The position numbers and the translations under genes were made by a program. A DNA stretch of 64,000 nucleotides from Trichostrongylus colubriformis (Eukaryota > Nematoda > Chromadorea > Rhabditida > Trichostrongylidae). The stretch lies in contig OZ022260.1 of assembly GCA_963978905.1 (NCBI GenBank), positions 41,786,259-41,850,258 of the forward strand, in the 5' to 3' direction. The notes beneath the pieces were generated by a model that worked only from the letters and a program-made list of their open reading frames with translations, had not been told where the DNA came from and ran no database searches. Below are positions 11,815 through 24,700 of this stretch, piece after piece; the first letter of the stretch is position 1, and every line of letters begins with the position of its first letter.

Positions 11815-11900
11815 GGGTGTATATCGTTAGGACAGAAACGTCGCGTGCCGAACGCGGCCACGCGACGTTTCTGTCCTAACGATATACACCCACGACATTT
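11815..11900. repeat. perfect 34-bp stem hairpin
   Basis: TGGGTGTATATCGTTAGGAC continuing into AGAAACGTCGCGTG is followed, after a loop of about 12 bases (CCGAACGCGGC), by the exact inverse, CACGCGACGTTTCTGTCC then TAACGATATACACCCA. GACATTT flanks both sides in the same orientation and may be a target duplication. Confidence 0.88.
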
Positions 11901-12142
11901 AGGGGGCATCATTCCTACGATGCTTCCCGCCTTTCCTAACAAAGCCCGCCTCCAAGGTTCGATCTTTCCCAAGAATGACTGAGGTGTAGAGTAACGAGAA
12001 AGATAACAAAGTGATATATCGTATCGTACTGATGCCGTATCGATTGAAATGACGTGGTTTCGATGTGTCGCTTTTTGCGGTGTCTACCGGTCAGTATTGA
12101 AGATTGGAATGAAGAATACCGCTGAATCACTCATACCACTGC

Positions 12143-12560
12143 CTTTAAAGGCACCACAAGGGGTGTTCGGCATACTGTGGAATATGATAGTAGATATGCT
12201 CAGCGATGTAGTAGTAGAGAAAGGACGACATAAAACCGCGTAAAAACCGAGGAACAGGAACCCGAAAATCCCTTTTCTCTCTCTCGTCCGTCCTCTGCGT
12301 CACTAGCCGGAGTGGACTGAAGACAGGCCAGAGCTCGAACCAGCAGGCCGCGATCGTTGCCCCGCCCCTCCACAGCGACTCCCTCGGCCGCATAACCGCA
12401 TAACGGCATGCTGAGCTGCGGGGTCGTTATAAGACCCCAAGCCGCGTTTTTGCAATGCGATTTTCGCCACATATGACCTCCCCTGAAGTAGAAGAATCGT
12501 TTTCAGAGAACATGTACTCCCAGATCTCAGTTTTCCCTTACCCCTACCGGTGCCTTTAAG
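12143..12560. mobile_element. MITE with TTTAAAGGCACC-type ends
   Basis: The left end CTTTAAAGGCACCAC and right end CTACCGGTGCCTTTAAG are inverted. The interior is GC-rich, with CTCTGCGTCACTAGC and TGATGTAG-type blocks resembling, in inverse orientation, the repeats at 60725-61285. The same kind of end (CCTTTAA) borders the MITEs at 41109 and 50909. Overlapping minus frames at 12145-12653 are translations of this repeat. Confidence 0.65.
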
Positions 12561-12581
12561 AAGCTGAGACAAGGTAAAAGA

Positions 12582-12700
12582 GGTCTCGATAGTGCAATGG
12601 ATTAGCCTCAGAAAGCATGGTGTGCGTGTTTGGGCCGCCCCATGTGACATCAAAGTTTTTGCCCATAACCCAGCATCCTTGTAGTAACAACTTTCACATA
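12582..12700 (+). mobile_element. tRNA-derived SINE, family 1, diverged copy
   Basis: The head GGTCTCGATAGTG then CAATGGATTAGC and CAGAAAGCAT matches the head of the copy at 45590-45681 (minus). The body TTTTTGCCCATAACCCAGCA then TCCTTGTAGTAAC matches the body of the copy at 16483-16590 (minus). The B-box region has decayed here. Confidence 0.7.
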
Positions 12701-15700
12701 GCGGGCTGTGGTTAAATCAGTATCTAATAAAAATCAAAACTAAATAAAGAATCGAGTTTATGTTTTTATGTGTCAGAAATGATAAAGGTCAGATATAACC
12801 CAATACGTAACAAAAATGCTAAGTTATGGTCAAAATCTTCGTTTCCGGGCGGAACTACATAAATAGAACCAATGCTTCGTGATTTCGTGGTTCATATGAA
12901 TGCAATTTACAAATATAACTGAGCATCCTTGTGACAATTTCCGCATCTCGAGCAACGAAGAAAACCAGCAGCCATAAAAATCAAAAAATAATAATTTAAA
13001 GACTTATTTCTACAACAGCTTATGTATGTAAAGCTCCATTTTTTTCACACTGTCAAGAATTGCTATAAATGTAGAACGTATGAAAAAGGAGTAAGCTAAA
13101 AAAGCAGAAAGTCCCATTGTTGTAAAAGGTAGCAAGCTGCTATATTACTCAGATAACCGAAGTTCCTTCCTCTTTCTCATCACGAACGCGTCATTGCACT
13201 GATAACACTGTTGTCGAAACATTTAATCACGCTCACGCTGGATGTATCACCGACCAGGTCAGTTGACCGAGACCAGACGAGACCTTTGATAAAAGCAGTG
13301 GGGGCAATGATGGTGTGCATAGCCAACTGTAAATCACAGCGGCTTCTTGAAGAGCCATTCCATTTGGCTGACTTATGACCTTCCGTTGCTTTCGCCGTCA
13401 CTCCAGTGAAGGGTAGCCCTTGAGGGTTCACTGACTTACCACATGTCTTTGAGGAAAAATAGCTCATTGTCAATGGCAAATGACGATGCGTCTTTTTTTC
13501 ACTGCAGAATAATCCAAACCTCACCCAGACTAAGCAACCTTTGTTTCCTTGAAAGCTTTTTAGAAAGGGTTTCAACTTTTCCCACGGAACTTTAGAAAGA
13601 AACACAGATCGATCGATCAATAGGGTCTCGAGTAAAAAGAAACCCAGATAGATCGATCAATAGGGTCTCGAGTGCTGATTAAAATGCGAAAAACCAAATT
13701 GTTGAATGCCTATACAAGGCAAGCCATGAGAGGTCAAAATTTGCCAGCGATGTCTCATTGAACGGGTACTTTGCTCATTTCACCATTTCAACGTCCAGCC
13801 TCATTTCAAGGTACCATTGAAAGGTGAAACGCTTTTCTGGATAAAACTACAATCTTTTAACATTCGCAAAATTTTTAAACTGTTATCAAATCTGAATTCT
13901 TCAACTTTTTCATCAAAATAATCATTCAGAAATTTCATTTTTCGGAAACTTGGGGGTTACCCAGTGAACGGCTCAATATTGCAAGGGCTCGTGTTCCAGT
14001 GCAAGTCTTTGAAGGGAGCCGTCGAGCAACCACATCAGTGAACTCTTACAACATGGGCTCGGAGATCTTGCACTCGTAGTGTTCATGTAAAGTACTGCAA
14101 GTACAACGAAAGTGCAATGGCGAAGAGATGAGAAGAATTTATGGGGGGTCCACGGAGGAAAATAGCTACGGCTTTGACAGAACGGAAAAAGAAAATAGAA
14201 GAAGAAAAAGTGACTGCAAACGTCATTGAAAAGTGCAAAGAGGTCGTCTCGGATCGTTTATCCTTGAACCATCAAGCCCCAGAAAAATGAAGGAAGAGCC
14301 CCACACCAATTAAATCCTTTATTGGAATGCGCCACGCACAATTAAGTCTATTCTATGAAGCTCGTAAGGAGGACGACCTGCACACTTCCTTATCTGCACC
14401 TAACAGACTTTTTTTACCCCAACTTATTTGACAATTGATTCAAATTCTAACAACCTTTTAACTTGCAAATAAATATACTGTTAACTTCATATGATAGAAT
14501 TGAATTTATTTTTTTAAATTGAACTTCTAAAATATACATTTGATTGATAAATCAACTATAATCCTCTATAGGTAGTGCTTCCATAGACCGTGAAGAAGTG
14601 GTGCGTTTTGTTTGGCTAAGCTTTTTTTGAATTCCATACATGAAAACCTGCCATCTACTCATCTTTGAAATGACTGAATAGGACAAATACACACTTTCAT
14701 GCCACTACGATTCCGAACTTGAGGAGAAGACGTGGCGCATACTGTAAATGGATTGACCAGAGTCATGCAACCCTTCCAGTTAACACCTGAGTCCTACATA
14801 TCCGTCAAATATATGTGTCATATGGAACGGTATATTTCGATGATCATAAAATCAGCAATAATTTCAGAAACGATGGATGAGAGTCTCCACAGTTTCCTAG
14901 CTCAATCGTTTGAAGGGAAAACCTCAAAGAAAAGAACGTGGTTAAAAACTATGAAGTAAAGCTATTGGATCATCCGGATCATTTGAAAAGCCACGCATGA
15001 GCAAAGGACTGTTGTCAATTCACATAGCTAATCGGTGCTGATCAACCACGAACATGGCCATGAGCACCCAAATTGAGCCACTGAAAGGCAAAATACGGCC
15101 AACTGTACTAGTTAGGGCCAGCTGCACTCCCTTCGAAGTACTCCTTCAGACCTTCAGCTGCACTTACTTCTGAACACCCCCTGTGAACTCTTGGATGCAT
15201 CTGAAGAAATGAATCGAAAAAACCAGGAATCGAGGGCTCCGTGCTACACGAAAATCAAAGGGTGTGGCGCACTTGTCGGGAGGGGGGGGGGTGTTGGCAA
15301 AAGCGATACGAGCTAGTGCCCAAAATTTGCACAGAATTTGCACTGCAACATTCTGGTGATGTGGGGATACAGTAGTGGGGGAGGTGCAGAAGGGCATCAT
15401 TCACTTTGGAAACCTTTCTCGCCTAAGTCTTCCGCATCCACTAGTTTACAGTCATTTCTTCGTCAGTGCGTTGCCCTAACTGAGCTGAGATTTCCATCTG
15501 TTAGTACAGCTCCCTCTTTTTTTTCATGAGTAGCGGGCTGAGATGTAGCACCAAATCAAAGTATCCTCCATATGCGAATCACAACCACTGATGGGAAAAA
15601 CAGAAACCTGCCAGTCGCTGCGGTTCTTGTGTGGAGAGAGTGGCGTGGATGAGCATCAGGACACTCCCGCTGGGACACCACGTCACGCCACGAATTGCAT

Positions 15701-16480
15701 CGCCAATTGCCTTGCGGATCACGTTCTGAATTGACTGCGCCAATAAGTGCTACCGTCGGCTCGTCGTGTGGTCTGAATCAGTTGGAGGTTTCGGAGCCTC
15801 TCCAACTGGGCTCGCGTCAGGGGATAAGAGAAGAACTTGCTGCACGAATTTGTTCCCACGAGCATCGCGAGTGCGCGTTGCATCTAAACAGTGCAGTGGG
15901 TACAGATGCCGCACGTCCAGTGATGATTCACCTCAACAGACAGAACAGCCAATTGAAATAATGAAACCCCGGTGTTCAATTCCTCTCTCCAAACGACTAA
16001 AGGGTCCAGTGGTCTTTATTGCACATAAAGTTCAACAAAGATATTAGTGCGTTAAAATCAGGTCTTGAATAGATTCGAGCCTGTTTATGAAAAGATCCAT
16101 GCATTCCGTTGGGAAGAGGAGGCATTTCTGAGGTTTCATCGATCAGCACTCGGCAATGTGTCGCACTTTCTTTTGACTGAAAAATACCCGAAATAAACGA
16201 ATTGGAACGCGCGGGAGGAATCTCTGCAAAGAGTCTCCATTGAATTACTTTGACATATCTGCATAAACCACGGTCAAGTGTAATTTGTACGTATTTTATA
16301 GGAATTCCTAAGAATGTTCCCAGCGATTTGATAGCGCTACAAGCAGGAAGAATCTAAGAAAATGAACAAAGCATCAGCTAAAATAAACAGCTCATTTTCC
16401 GCTGTAGCACTGAGTAGTTCTGAATGTGCCAATATAGAAAGTACCATGGCGGTCATGATCGACCACCAATCGACAGTGGA
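12701..16480. other. intergenic, repeats and unassigned frames
   Basis: No exon chain was recognised. The minus frame 13180-13620 (146 codons) and the plus frames 15695-15961 and 15766-16047 have no recognisable domain. A charged 49-codon plus frame from an ATG near 14138 to TGA near 14287 (KKKIEEEKVTANVIEKC in its middle) looks more protein-like than its surroundings, but has no partner exon. A GAGCATCCTTGTGACA fragment near 12920 is a remnant of SINE family 1. Confidence 0.3.
13596..13673. repeat. two-copy tandem repeat, about 39 bp unit
   Basis: AAAGAAAC, then CAGAT, then GATCGATCAATAGGGTCTCG and AGT occurs twice in tandem with few differences. Confidence 0.85.
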
Positions 16481-16482
16481 AT

Positions 16483-16590
16483 AGGTTACTACAAGGATGC
16501 TGAGTTATGGGCAAAAGCTTCGGTGCCGAGCGGGACTCGAACCCGCACTTCATCCTTTAGGTGGAAGAGGTTTAGAAGCAAAAACACCGT
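16483..16590 (-). mobile_element. tRNA-derived SINE, family 1
   Basis: On the minus strand a tRNA-like 3' half, GTGCGGGTTCGAGTCCCGC then TCGGCACC, with a perfect 5-bp T stem and a B box, runs into the family body AAGCTTTTGCCCATAACTCA then GCATCCTTGTAGTA. The upstream half does not fold as a tRNA (no clear A box), so this is a SINE or pseudo-tRNA and not a functional tRNA gene. Confidence 0.72.
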
Positions 16591-18628
16591 ATTCTGGGAT
16601 AAGATGAGCACCGAACTGCAGTTTTAGGGGACGCATACCTTCGTTTCTGTCGGACGTGTTCAGATGGTTACTAGGTAAGAATGGTCCCGAGGAAATGTGT
16701 GCTACTACATACCAGATCATAATATATGATAAAGAAGATCATTGTCCACTTTTCAAACGAAGATTTAAACGAGAAAAAAGCTTAAAATTTAGTTTTAACG
16801 AGAGTTTGATGATGAGATGCGGCGGCAATCCATTCCATTTCTGACCGAATTGTTCCCGAAAGATTATACGGAACCTTCGCTCAGCACTGGGTCAGACATC
16901 TTCGAAAACGCTTTTCCGCAGAACTCAAAAAGATGCCATGAAATCGCGATTTACGAGGGGAGGATTCAAACTTGCCACCCTGATGATGGTAGCGGCGCCT
17001 CTGGACACTGGTTTATTATGCTTCATCATTATGTCGGTAGGCTAAGCCTTAATTTGCCTCGGCAACATAAAAGCGCCCTATAAAAATGGCCATCACCAAT
17101 ATAGACTGCTGGCAATAAACATGAAGTATTATCAAAGGTTAATTGCAAATTTTACTACATTTATATTGACGTCATTCAAAAATGAATGGTAACACAGCTT
17201 TCTCCTTTTCTCGCGAGGTATCGTATTAATATGGAAAGTTTCTTAAAAAAAACAGAGAAAGGATGAAAATTAACGAAAAATTGATAATTTTCAAGAATAA
17301 AAATGAAAATCCCATTATATTTATGAATGTAGGCTTACTGTAATGGGCTACGGTAACTACATTAATAACAAAACCCTACTGCAAACCAGTACAAGAAAAG
17401 TCCTAGTTTACGAACCAAAATCATTTGGCCAAGAGGAGTAGGAAAGAATGAAGTACAGGAAAATTGTCAAAGCAGCTCTTTTCGGTATCAGTCCTTATAA
17501 GTACAGTAACCACCATTGACTAATACGGAATGCTATGCTGCCGTAGAAATGACGAAGCTGCTGCTCACGTAATTGTAGAGAAGCTACGAATGACGGCCCG
17601 ACTAATAAATAAACACAATGCCGAGCACATCTGGACGGGAGTCCACATAAACACCATTAAGGTCAGGCTTTCGCTGACAAACTCTCAAAAGCTTAAACCT
17701 GACGGCGCCCCACTTCAAATGTGCACCCTGTCCAGCAGCCGTTGGCAGCAGGCCAATGACTCACTCGACCAAATGTTGTGATTAGGGCGCGGCTTGAGGA
17801 CTGTCAGGCGAGCTCCTCGAACTTCCCGAATAAACAGCCAGAAGCTCATTGAACAAAAATTTTCGGTAATATTTTTTGATCCGAACACTCATATTCTGAA
17901 ATTTGTTCAGTACTTTTTTAAACTTCCTTCCCTTCTTCCCGTGTTACTATTAATTTAGTCATTCAAACTTAACAGTAATTAGTTAACTAGAGTAATTTAG
18001 TTTATCTATGCAGCATCCGACATAACATGAGACGTTTAATACCATCAGCCCCCTTCAGTTCCGAGGAAATGGTTCAAAAAGTTAAAGAAATAAAAGTCAG
18101 AAAGTAAAAAGGGTACATGTGTAAACTAGGTTAATCATAAACGTAAAAATTAATAAATATTGCAGTTTTTTCTCAGAGAACTAGCTATCATTATTGGGCT
18201 TCCCTCGGTGTTATTTATTCCCTTCAAATGGTCGGTACTCAAGTTATATCAATTATAAAAGAAAAACATGAAATAATATAAAAATAGCCATGATAAATAA
18301 TTGCAAAGTCCGAAGAAATTTGAACTGTTTTCAAGAAAATTGGTTCCAGAAGCCATCACGACACAAGGAATCGGTGAATCTTAGGGAGCGAAAATCGTCG
18401 CCTCGATGATTTTAGGCCATGGGCGGAGCGTATTTAATACGAGTTTTTCTTTACACCCCGACGTGGCCGGCCAGTCATCCAACGAATCTCATCGTAACCT
18501 TGGCAAAGCCTTTTCGGTCGTTCAATGCCGTACAACGTCAAAAACCATTGAACGAGTTTCCATGGTGAGGATGACATCGAGACATGAGAGGCGATCCCTT
18601 GTCCTTCAAATTAGCGCAATACACCTTT
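16591..18628. other. unc-122 3' flank, no gene recognised
   Basis: AT-rich DNA with short frames (16656-16844, 16817-17083, 17530-17781 and 18406-18642, plus strand) lacking recognisable domains or an exon chain. A minus-strand AATAAA at about 18629-18634, some 130 bases after the unc-122 stop, is a candidate polyadenylation signal. Confidence 0.35.
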
Positions 18629-18760
18629 TTTATTTACAATAATTTACCTAATCACAAGAATGTGTATTAGAACGTAACGATGTGAACATACGAGTACACA
18701 GGTATTATGAGGGATAATCATTGCCTAACAAAGTTCAATTTCGTGGGTGGTGTGGTGGTG

Positions 18761-21700
18761 CTAATCAGCATAATCCGGTTCATCTTCATCCATTCGTACA
18801 TTCACACTCAGTAAACGTCGATCATCAAAGAAGTATAAACGGCTGTCGACCGGATTATAGTGTAACATCGTCAGACCTTGATATGGATTGTACCATGCCA
18901 CTTGACCAGGGATCGTCTCGTTTCTGAATGGCAAAGGATCGCATCTGATAAAAAGGAAAACGCTTAAAATTCCTCGATTTTCTCTCAAAGACCATCAGAA
19001 TCGATAGGATCCTAGAGAACCAGTCTAATGAGAGAAATATTAGCTCTATCTTTGTCTTAATTACACCGATCCCTTCGATTCCGTTGTTAGGTTGAGGACC
19101 AAGTTCCCCCTGTTTCTCACTAGTTTTTTTTTACAAAATTCTTCTGTCGTGAGATCAACAGTAATCTACCACTCAAAAGTGCTTTGTCTCCTCTACAAGA
19201 ATGACTTGTGCAATTAAATTTTCACCTCAGTACAAGCCTATGAAATGAAGGTTCTTGATGAGATGAAACAATTCTTTCAACATTGAGTTTTTGCCGATGG
19301 TGAAGGGCTGTCAAAGCTGCTTAAGATCCTGCGTCGTGTTGGGAAGAGATGGCAATCATACGATGACAGTTCGAGTACTTCAATGTTGAAACACGACTTT
19401 GATCCTGAGGAATTCGCAAACGACACTCGATGGTATGGGTTAGGTCAAGGACAATAAGAAATGCTCATGAAGGTAGAAACGGGTAAAAAAGTCTTTGTCG
19501 TTCGACTTCATCGGGGATCATATGGGACAACTAAGAAGACAGAGACCTCCTTCACGACATCGGGCGACCTCTTATGGCAATAATCTTCAAGGCTGTTCTC
19601 CACATGCCCAGATGGAAGGTTCTCAGAAAATTCCCTGCTACTCGGACCTTGTGCTGAAAATATACCATCCCGATGGCTCGCTGCTTTATTTCCGAATAAA
19701 GGAGTTGTCTTCAGCAATTACGGCACTCAACAACTTCTTCGAGTTCAACCTGCGTATTTGGTAGCATCACACAGTAGTCAAGAGATTACAGGAATTTGTC
19801 GGAGAATACGCTGTTGACTGATTCACCGGAAGCATTGTTGTAAAATCTTCTTCTTCTTTTTCTCCCTAGCGTTAGTCCCGCGCCGTCTCACGGCCCGCTG
19901 CTCTTGTCAGACGTCGACACTTCCTCCTATCCGAGGCATGCTCCGCCGTGACCTTCACTTCGCTGAGGTCGCTCTTGAAGACGTCCTTCCACTTCTTTGA
20001 GGCTCCACGTGTTCGCTTCCCTTGCGCTTCGAACTCCAGTGCTTTTCTCATAGGCTTGTCCTCGAAATCATTGTTGTAAAACAATGACTTTCAGTCTCGA
20101 AGAGAAACTGTTGGGAAGTCAGTCATCGATCTCATACAATGAGGAACATTGGAGAGAGGTGGTGGAATGACGAGCAATCTCTCAAGAATTGCCATTCATC
20201 GAGATCAATTCAGTTTTTTCGGCTATATCAACGAGGCTGTTAGATGGAATTGTCAACTGACGATTCGATCAGATGGTCTTTCGAAGGCCCTAAGAAAGAA
20301 ACGACGCCACTCTATTTAGTTGTTGTCTGTGAAATTAACATCGATGTCGAGGTGTCAGGAAGAAAGAAGTTCGAATTCGTGCGCATTTCTCTGGAAACTG
20401 AGCTCAAACACTACCTAAAAGGCCTTCGATCGATTAGCTGATCCCCAGCTTAAGCTACGTGAGGTTCTGTGCATCGTACAAAAGCAATGTGCCCTTCGAC
20501 CATCGTAAAGGGTTCAAACAGACCTGCAACTGAAAGTGAGCTCTAAAGATCCTACTGGTCTCCGTTGTTGTCCAGATAACAAAAAACTAGACTAAATAAT
20601 CCGGCTAAAAAATCAATCAACGTTACCTGAACAAATCGTATGCGAAACTGATTCGTGAATCTCTCGTGGTCGCGTTCTCCAGCCCATACAGTACACCGCA
20701 CATAATAAAGGCATCAGCCAGTTGTGTTGCATTCACATCAGGCACTTCCCATGTGTCAACGATGTGAAAGTCCTGCAGACAAACCATCAACTCAATCCAT
20801 CCAAAACAACACGTTACATCTTGCCATTACATCGTCCTTCATTTTCATACACTCTCCTTTTCCCATCCATTCTCTTCTCATTGACTCTAGTTCACCTTTC
20901 GTTAACATTTTTCCCTTTCTCTTCTCCATTCATTCCAACCTTTTGACACTACTTCACTTTACAAAACTATAACTATTAATCACAGTATTTACACGGGGGC
21001 AGTGACTGCAAAGGGTGTGTGGCCTGCAATTAGATCTGCACTCATGACACCTACCGGTTCAATTTTGCTCACATGAAGAGCATCACTCTCCGGTCGCATA
21101 TAGATCACCCACAGACCATTCTCATCCACTGCAAAATCAGCGTAGTTATGTGGTCGATTATACAGCCATGGATGCCGTTCTGTCTCATTGCAGTCCTTAA
21201 AAACGACCCAAAAACTTGAAGCATTTGATGTGTTTGATTTCCAGTCCAATAATCAGAAAAAGACGAAAAGTTCTTTCTGTGATTTTTTTTCCTGGATATG
21301 ACAATTATTGCAGACATGGGAAATCACAAAAATATCTGTGGACTACTCGTAAATAGGCAGAATAGGAAGTTTCGGAATAAAGGGCAAAGAGTTCAGGCTG
21401 CATAGATGAGTAGAATCTAGTTTGGATTCAAACCTCCTAACGCTCTCTGAGGTTAGAAGTAACGGGAGCAGCAATCTGTGAGGTTAGAAGCAGCTAGAGA
21501 AATAAACAAGATTACAATACTAATCTTTCTCATTTGGTGGCGAATTTCCTGAGTACTCCGCAAGCTGTTGGTATGGCTTACAGAAAATTCAGAGTCAGTA
21601 TACAGTAGCTCCTTGAAAAACCCTCTTAAACTCCTTAAAAATCTTCAAAGGCACAGTTTTAGATAATTTGACTATTCCATTTACATCCGTTAGCAAGAAG

Positions 21701-24700
21701 ATCCTTCCACATCTGCAAGGGGTTGACACTCGCTACGATTTCCAGCCGATCAACGGTGGCAACTGTTTCGCGAAAGATAGGAGAGGGTAGTGAAACTCGA
21801 AATTTTTTTAGCGAAAGAGGCGTGATATCGATGGTGCCAAGATAGAATGGACGAAAGCTTCGTAGTAAATACAACGCCACCATGGAAAAAGGTAGTATCG
21901 CTGAATTTCGGGTGATAACTTCAGATAGATTTTGTCCTATTGTCTACGTCCGGGCTATAACCTCGTCCAAGCCACACTCAGAAAGAGCATTTTTACGATT
22001 TTTTGAGAAGTTTTCCTGATATTTTCTCTTGTGTAACATTTTCTCAAAACCATCATTGTACATGATGATCCACTAGGATTATCGTGAACCGTGCCTTTTA
22101 AGAAGGCTTACAGATAGCTTGCGAAGTGATAAAACAATTGTAGAAAAGGGCAGAACCGTACACAAAACCGAGAAAGCCTCGACGAGGGATCGTATTCTGG
22201 ATTTGAAATGTAAGGAAGGGTCACATATTAGAGTTTAAGTCACTATCGACAATCGAGCACCATGCCACTGTCGAGGAGATTTCGGCCCGGTAAGTTCGTT
22301 TTGGAAAAAGGCGTTAACTGATAATCATACATACTACAATGCTACGAATATCGACTTATGAGCTTTTTTGGGGGAGACGGTGGCCTGGTTGAGGAACGGA
22401 CAGCCTCGGAAGCGCCACGGGGATGGGAAGAGGGTCGTATACGCAGAAACTTTCTTCAGCGTCAGACTTATGTATACTCTGGTACAAAGTACTACGAAAG
22501 TGAGCTGGGGGGAGGGGGAGGGCAACCCGCCTGTTAGGAAAGAAACACGCTTTTACGTGAATGTTGAACTAAGACATTAATTTTACAGGATCATACAAAT
22601 AGAAACATCTTCCAGTTCCTCATTCAACAGCTTGTCCCACCCGCTCCTCACAAGCATAGGATCTTGTACATAAAGTACGAGAAATTGGGAATAGGAATAT
22701 TCGGAGATATAGTATAACTACTGAAGATAGTATATAGTTATAATTATAATTAGTAGCATGAACCTCAAAAGTGTGGTCCGGCAGGCGACCACAGTCCTTA
22801 TGGGCAATATCACCAAGTTCTGCTTCAATCTGATCAGTGGTTTCCAAGTCGTATCTGAAACAATGCTCTTGCCTCTCGACAATTAACACCACAAGAAGGC
22901 TTTCTAAACTCCGAAAAGGTCACTGCAGTACCAGAGAGAATAAATGAAATACGCCTTCTGAAATTTAAGAGTACCGCTCTCTAATAGAATACTAGTTAGG
23001 TACGTTATGTTCTTCCACAACAATCTAAGACCTTGTGTCGAAAGCAGGACACTCCCAAGTTTCGAGGAAAATAGCTGCTCCAGTAGGGCCTTCCCTCTAC
23101 GGGGACCAAGTACACCCCCCCCCCCCCCTCCCACTCCTTCATACCTCTACAATACCAGTAACCGTTGCCGGATTGTATAATTGCCACGGATTGGCAGTGA
23201 AATACCTTTCGCTCCTCATCTGCTTGTTGAGGTTGTCAAGTTGAAGTATTGGATCGGACAGAAAGTGCGGGAGGGGGGAAGCGATTCCTAGACCCAGGAG
23301 CAATTTGAAATCGACCAGGGTCATCTCTTAATAAACATACTAAACTTTATAAGGCTGTTCCATGGCATCACAACCACAAGCCTCATTTTTTCAGTCATCG
23401 AAAGGCTACATCAAATCGATATCAAGCTGGTTTGGCCTTAACATACCGAACCAAAGAAGTAGTTCCGTGCCGATGGTAGTAGTATGAGCCATTATAAATG
23501 AGGTTACCTGTACCGGATGCCAAATAATCCACATAGTATCTGAAAAAGAATTTTCATGGTGTTTTATTCCCATATATTAGGTTGATTCATAATAAATCGG
23601 ACAAATGGTAGTGATGATTTCTAGAGATCATAACTCAGTAATGAATTAACGAAAATGGACGCGCGAGGTACCGTTGGAATGAGTATGAAAAGCTCTTCAA
23701 AGTACCGCAAAATAATCACTCCAAAGTAAATTCATTCCGCCACAATGCCGCACGATTTCAAGCGGTCCAGAGACCACATCCGCAACGTCATACTATTTAT
23801 ATCGCTATCTGGCCAGGAACCCGCGGATATCGGCAGACGTCTGATAGAAGTTCACAAGGAGCATGCCCCCGGCAGAAGTACACTGTAGTTGTAGCATTCG
23901 AAGTTTGCGTCAGGCGACTATTCCATCGAAGACGAAAACCGCGGTTGGTGGAGCGTACACGGCGTAGAGTACTGGGAGCTGCTCGATGAAGGTACCACAG
24001 TATCCGCCGACGTCTACGTTCGTCAATTACGAGAATTGAAGGCCAATGTCCAAAGTTCGCTACGGCGGCGGTCACATGTCTACTTCCAGCACGACAACGT
24101 GTCTACTTCCACAGACCGCACTTCGCAAGATCGACCAAGGCCGAGCTGCTGTTGTACAGTTGGACCGTACTTCTATACCCACCGTACTCCCCAGACCTGG
24201 CCCCTTCAGAGTTCCACCTTTTCTCCTACAGCCAACGCCACCTGGACGGCCAAGACTTCAAAACTCGCGACGAGGTCAAGGCGACACTCGGCGACTTCTT
24301 CGAGCTCCAGCTTCCGGCCTTCTGGAGCAAGGGCATCCATGATCTGCCTATACCGTGGCAGAAGGTCATCGATAAAGATGGAGTATATTTCAAGTGAATC
24401 CCTGTTGTCGTAAAAAAGTTGTGCGACAATGATTAAAATTGGTCAATTTGTCCGATTTATTATGAATCAACCTAATGAAATAAGGGAAATCGGCTATAAT
24501 AAGGGTATCTATAATAGATGAAGAAGCTTGGAATATTGAAGTGATAGAACAACTACATATATTTGATTAGTCATGTGGAACTTCCCCTCACAAGACTAGG
24601 TGCACGGACGAGCCCGGTGTTGAGGGAAGCTTCGTAATCACGATTCCACAGGAAAGGGTATCTGGCATGATCCCCGAGAAATTCCTTGGAAAATATGTAT

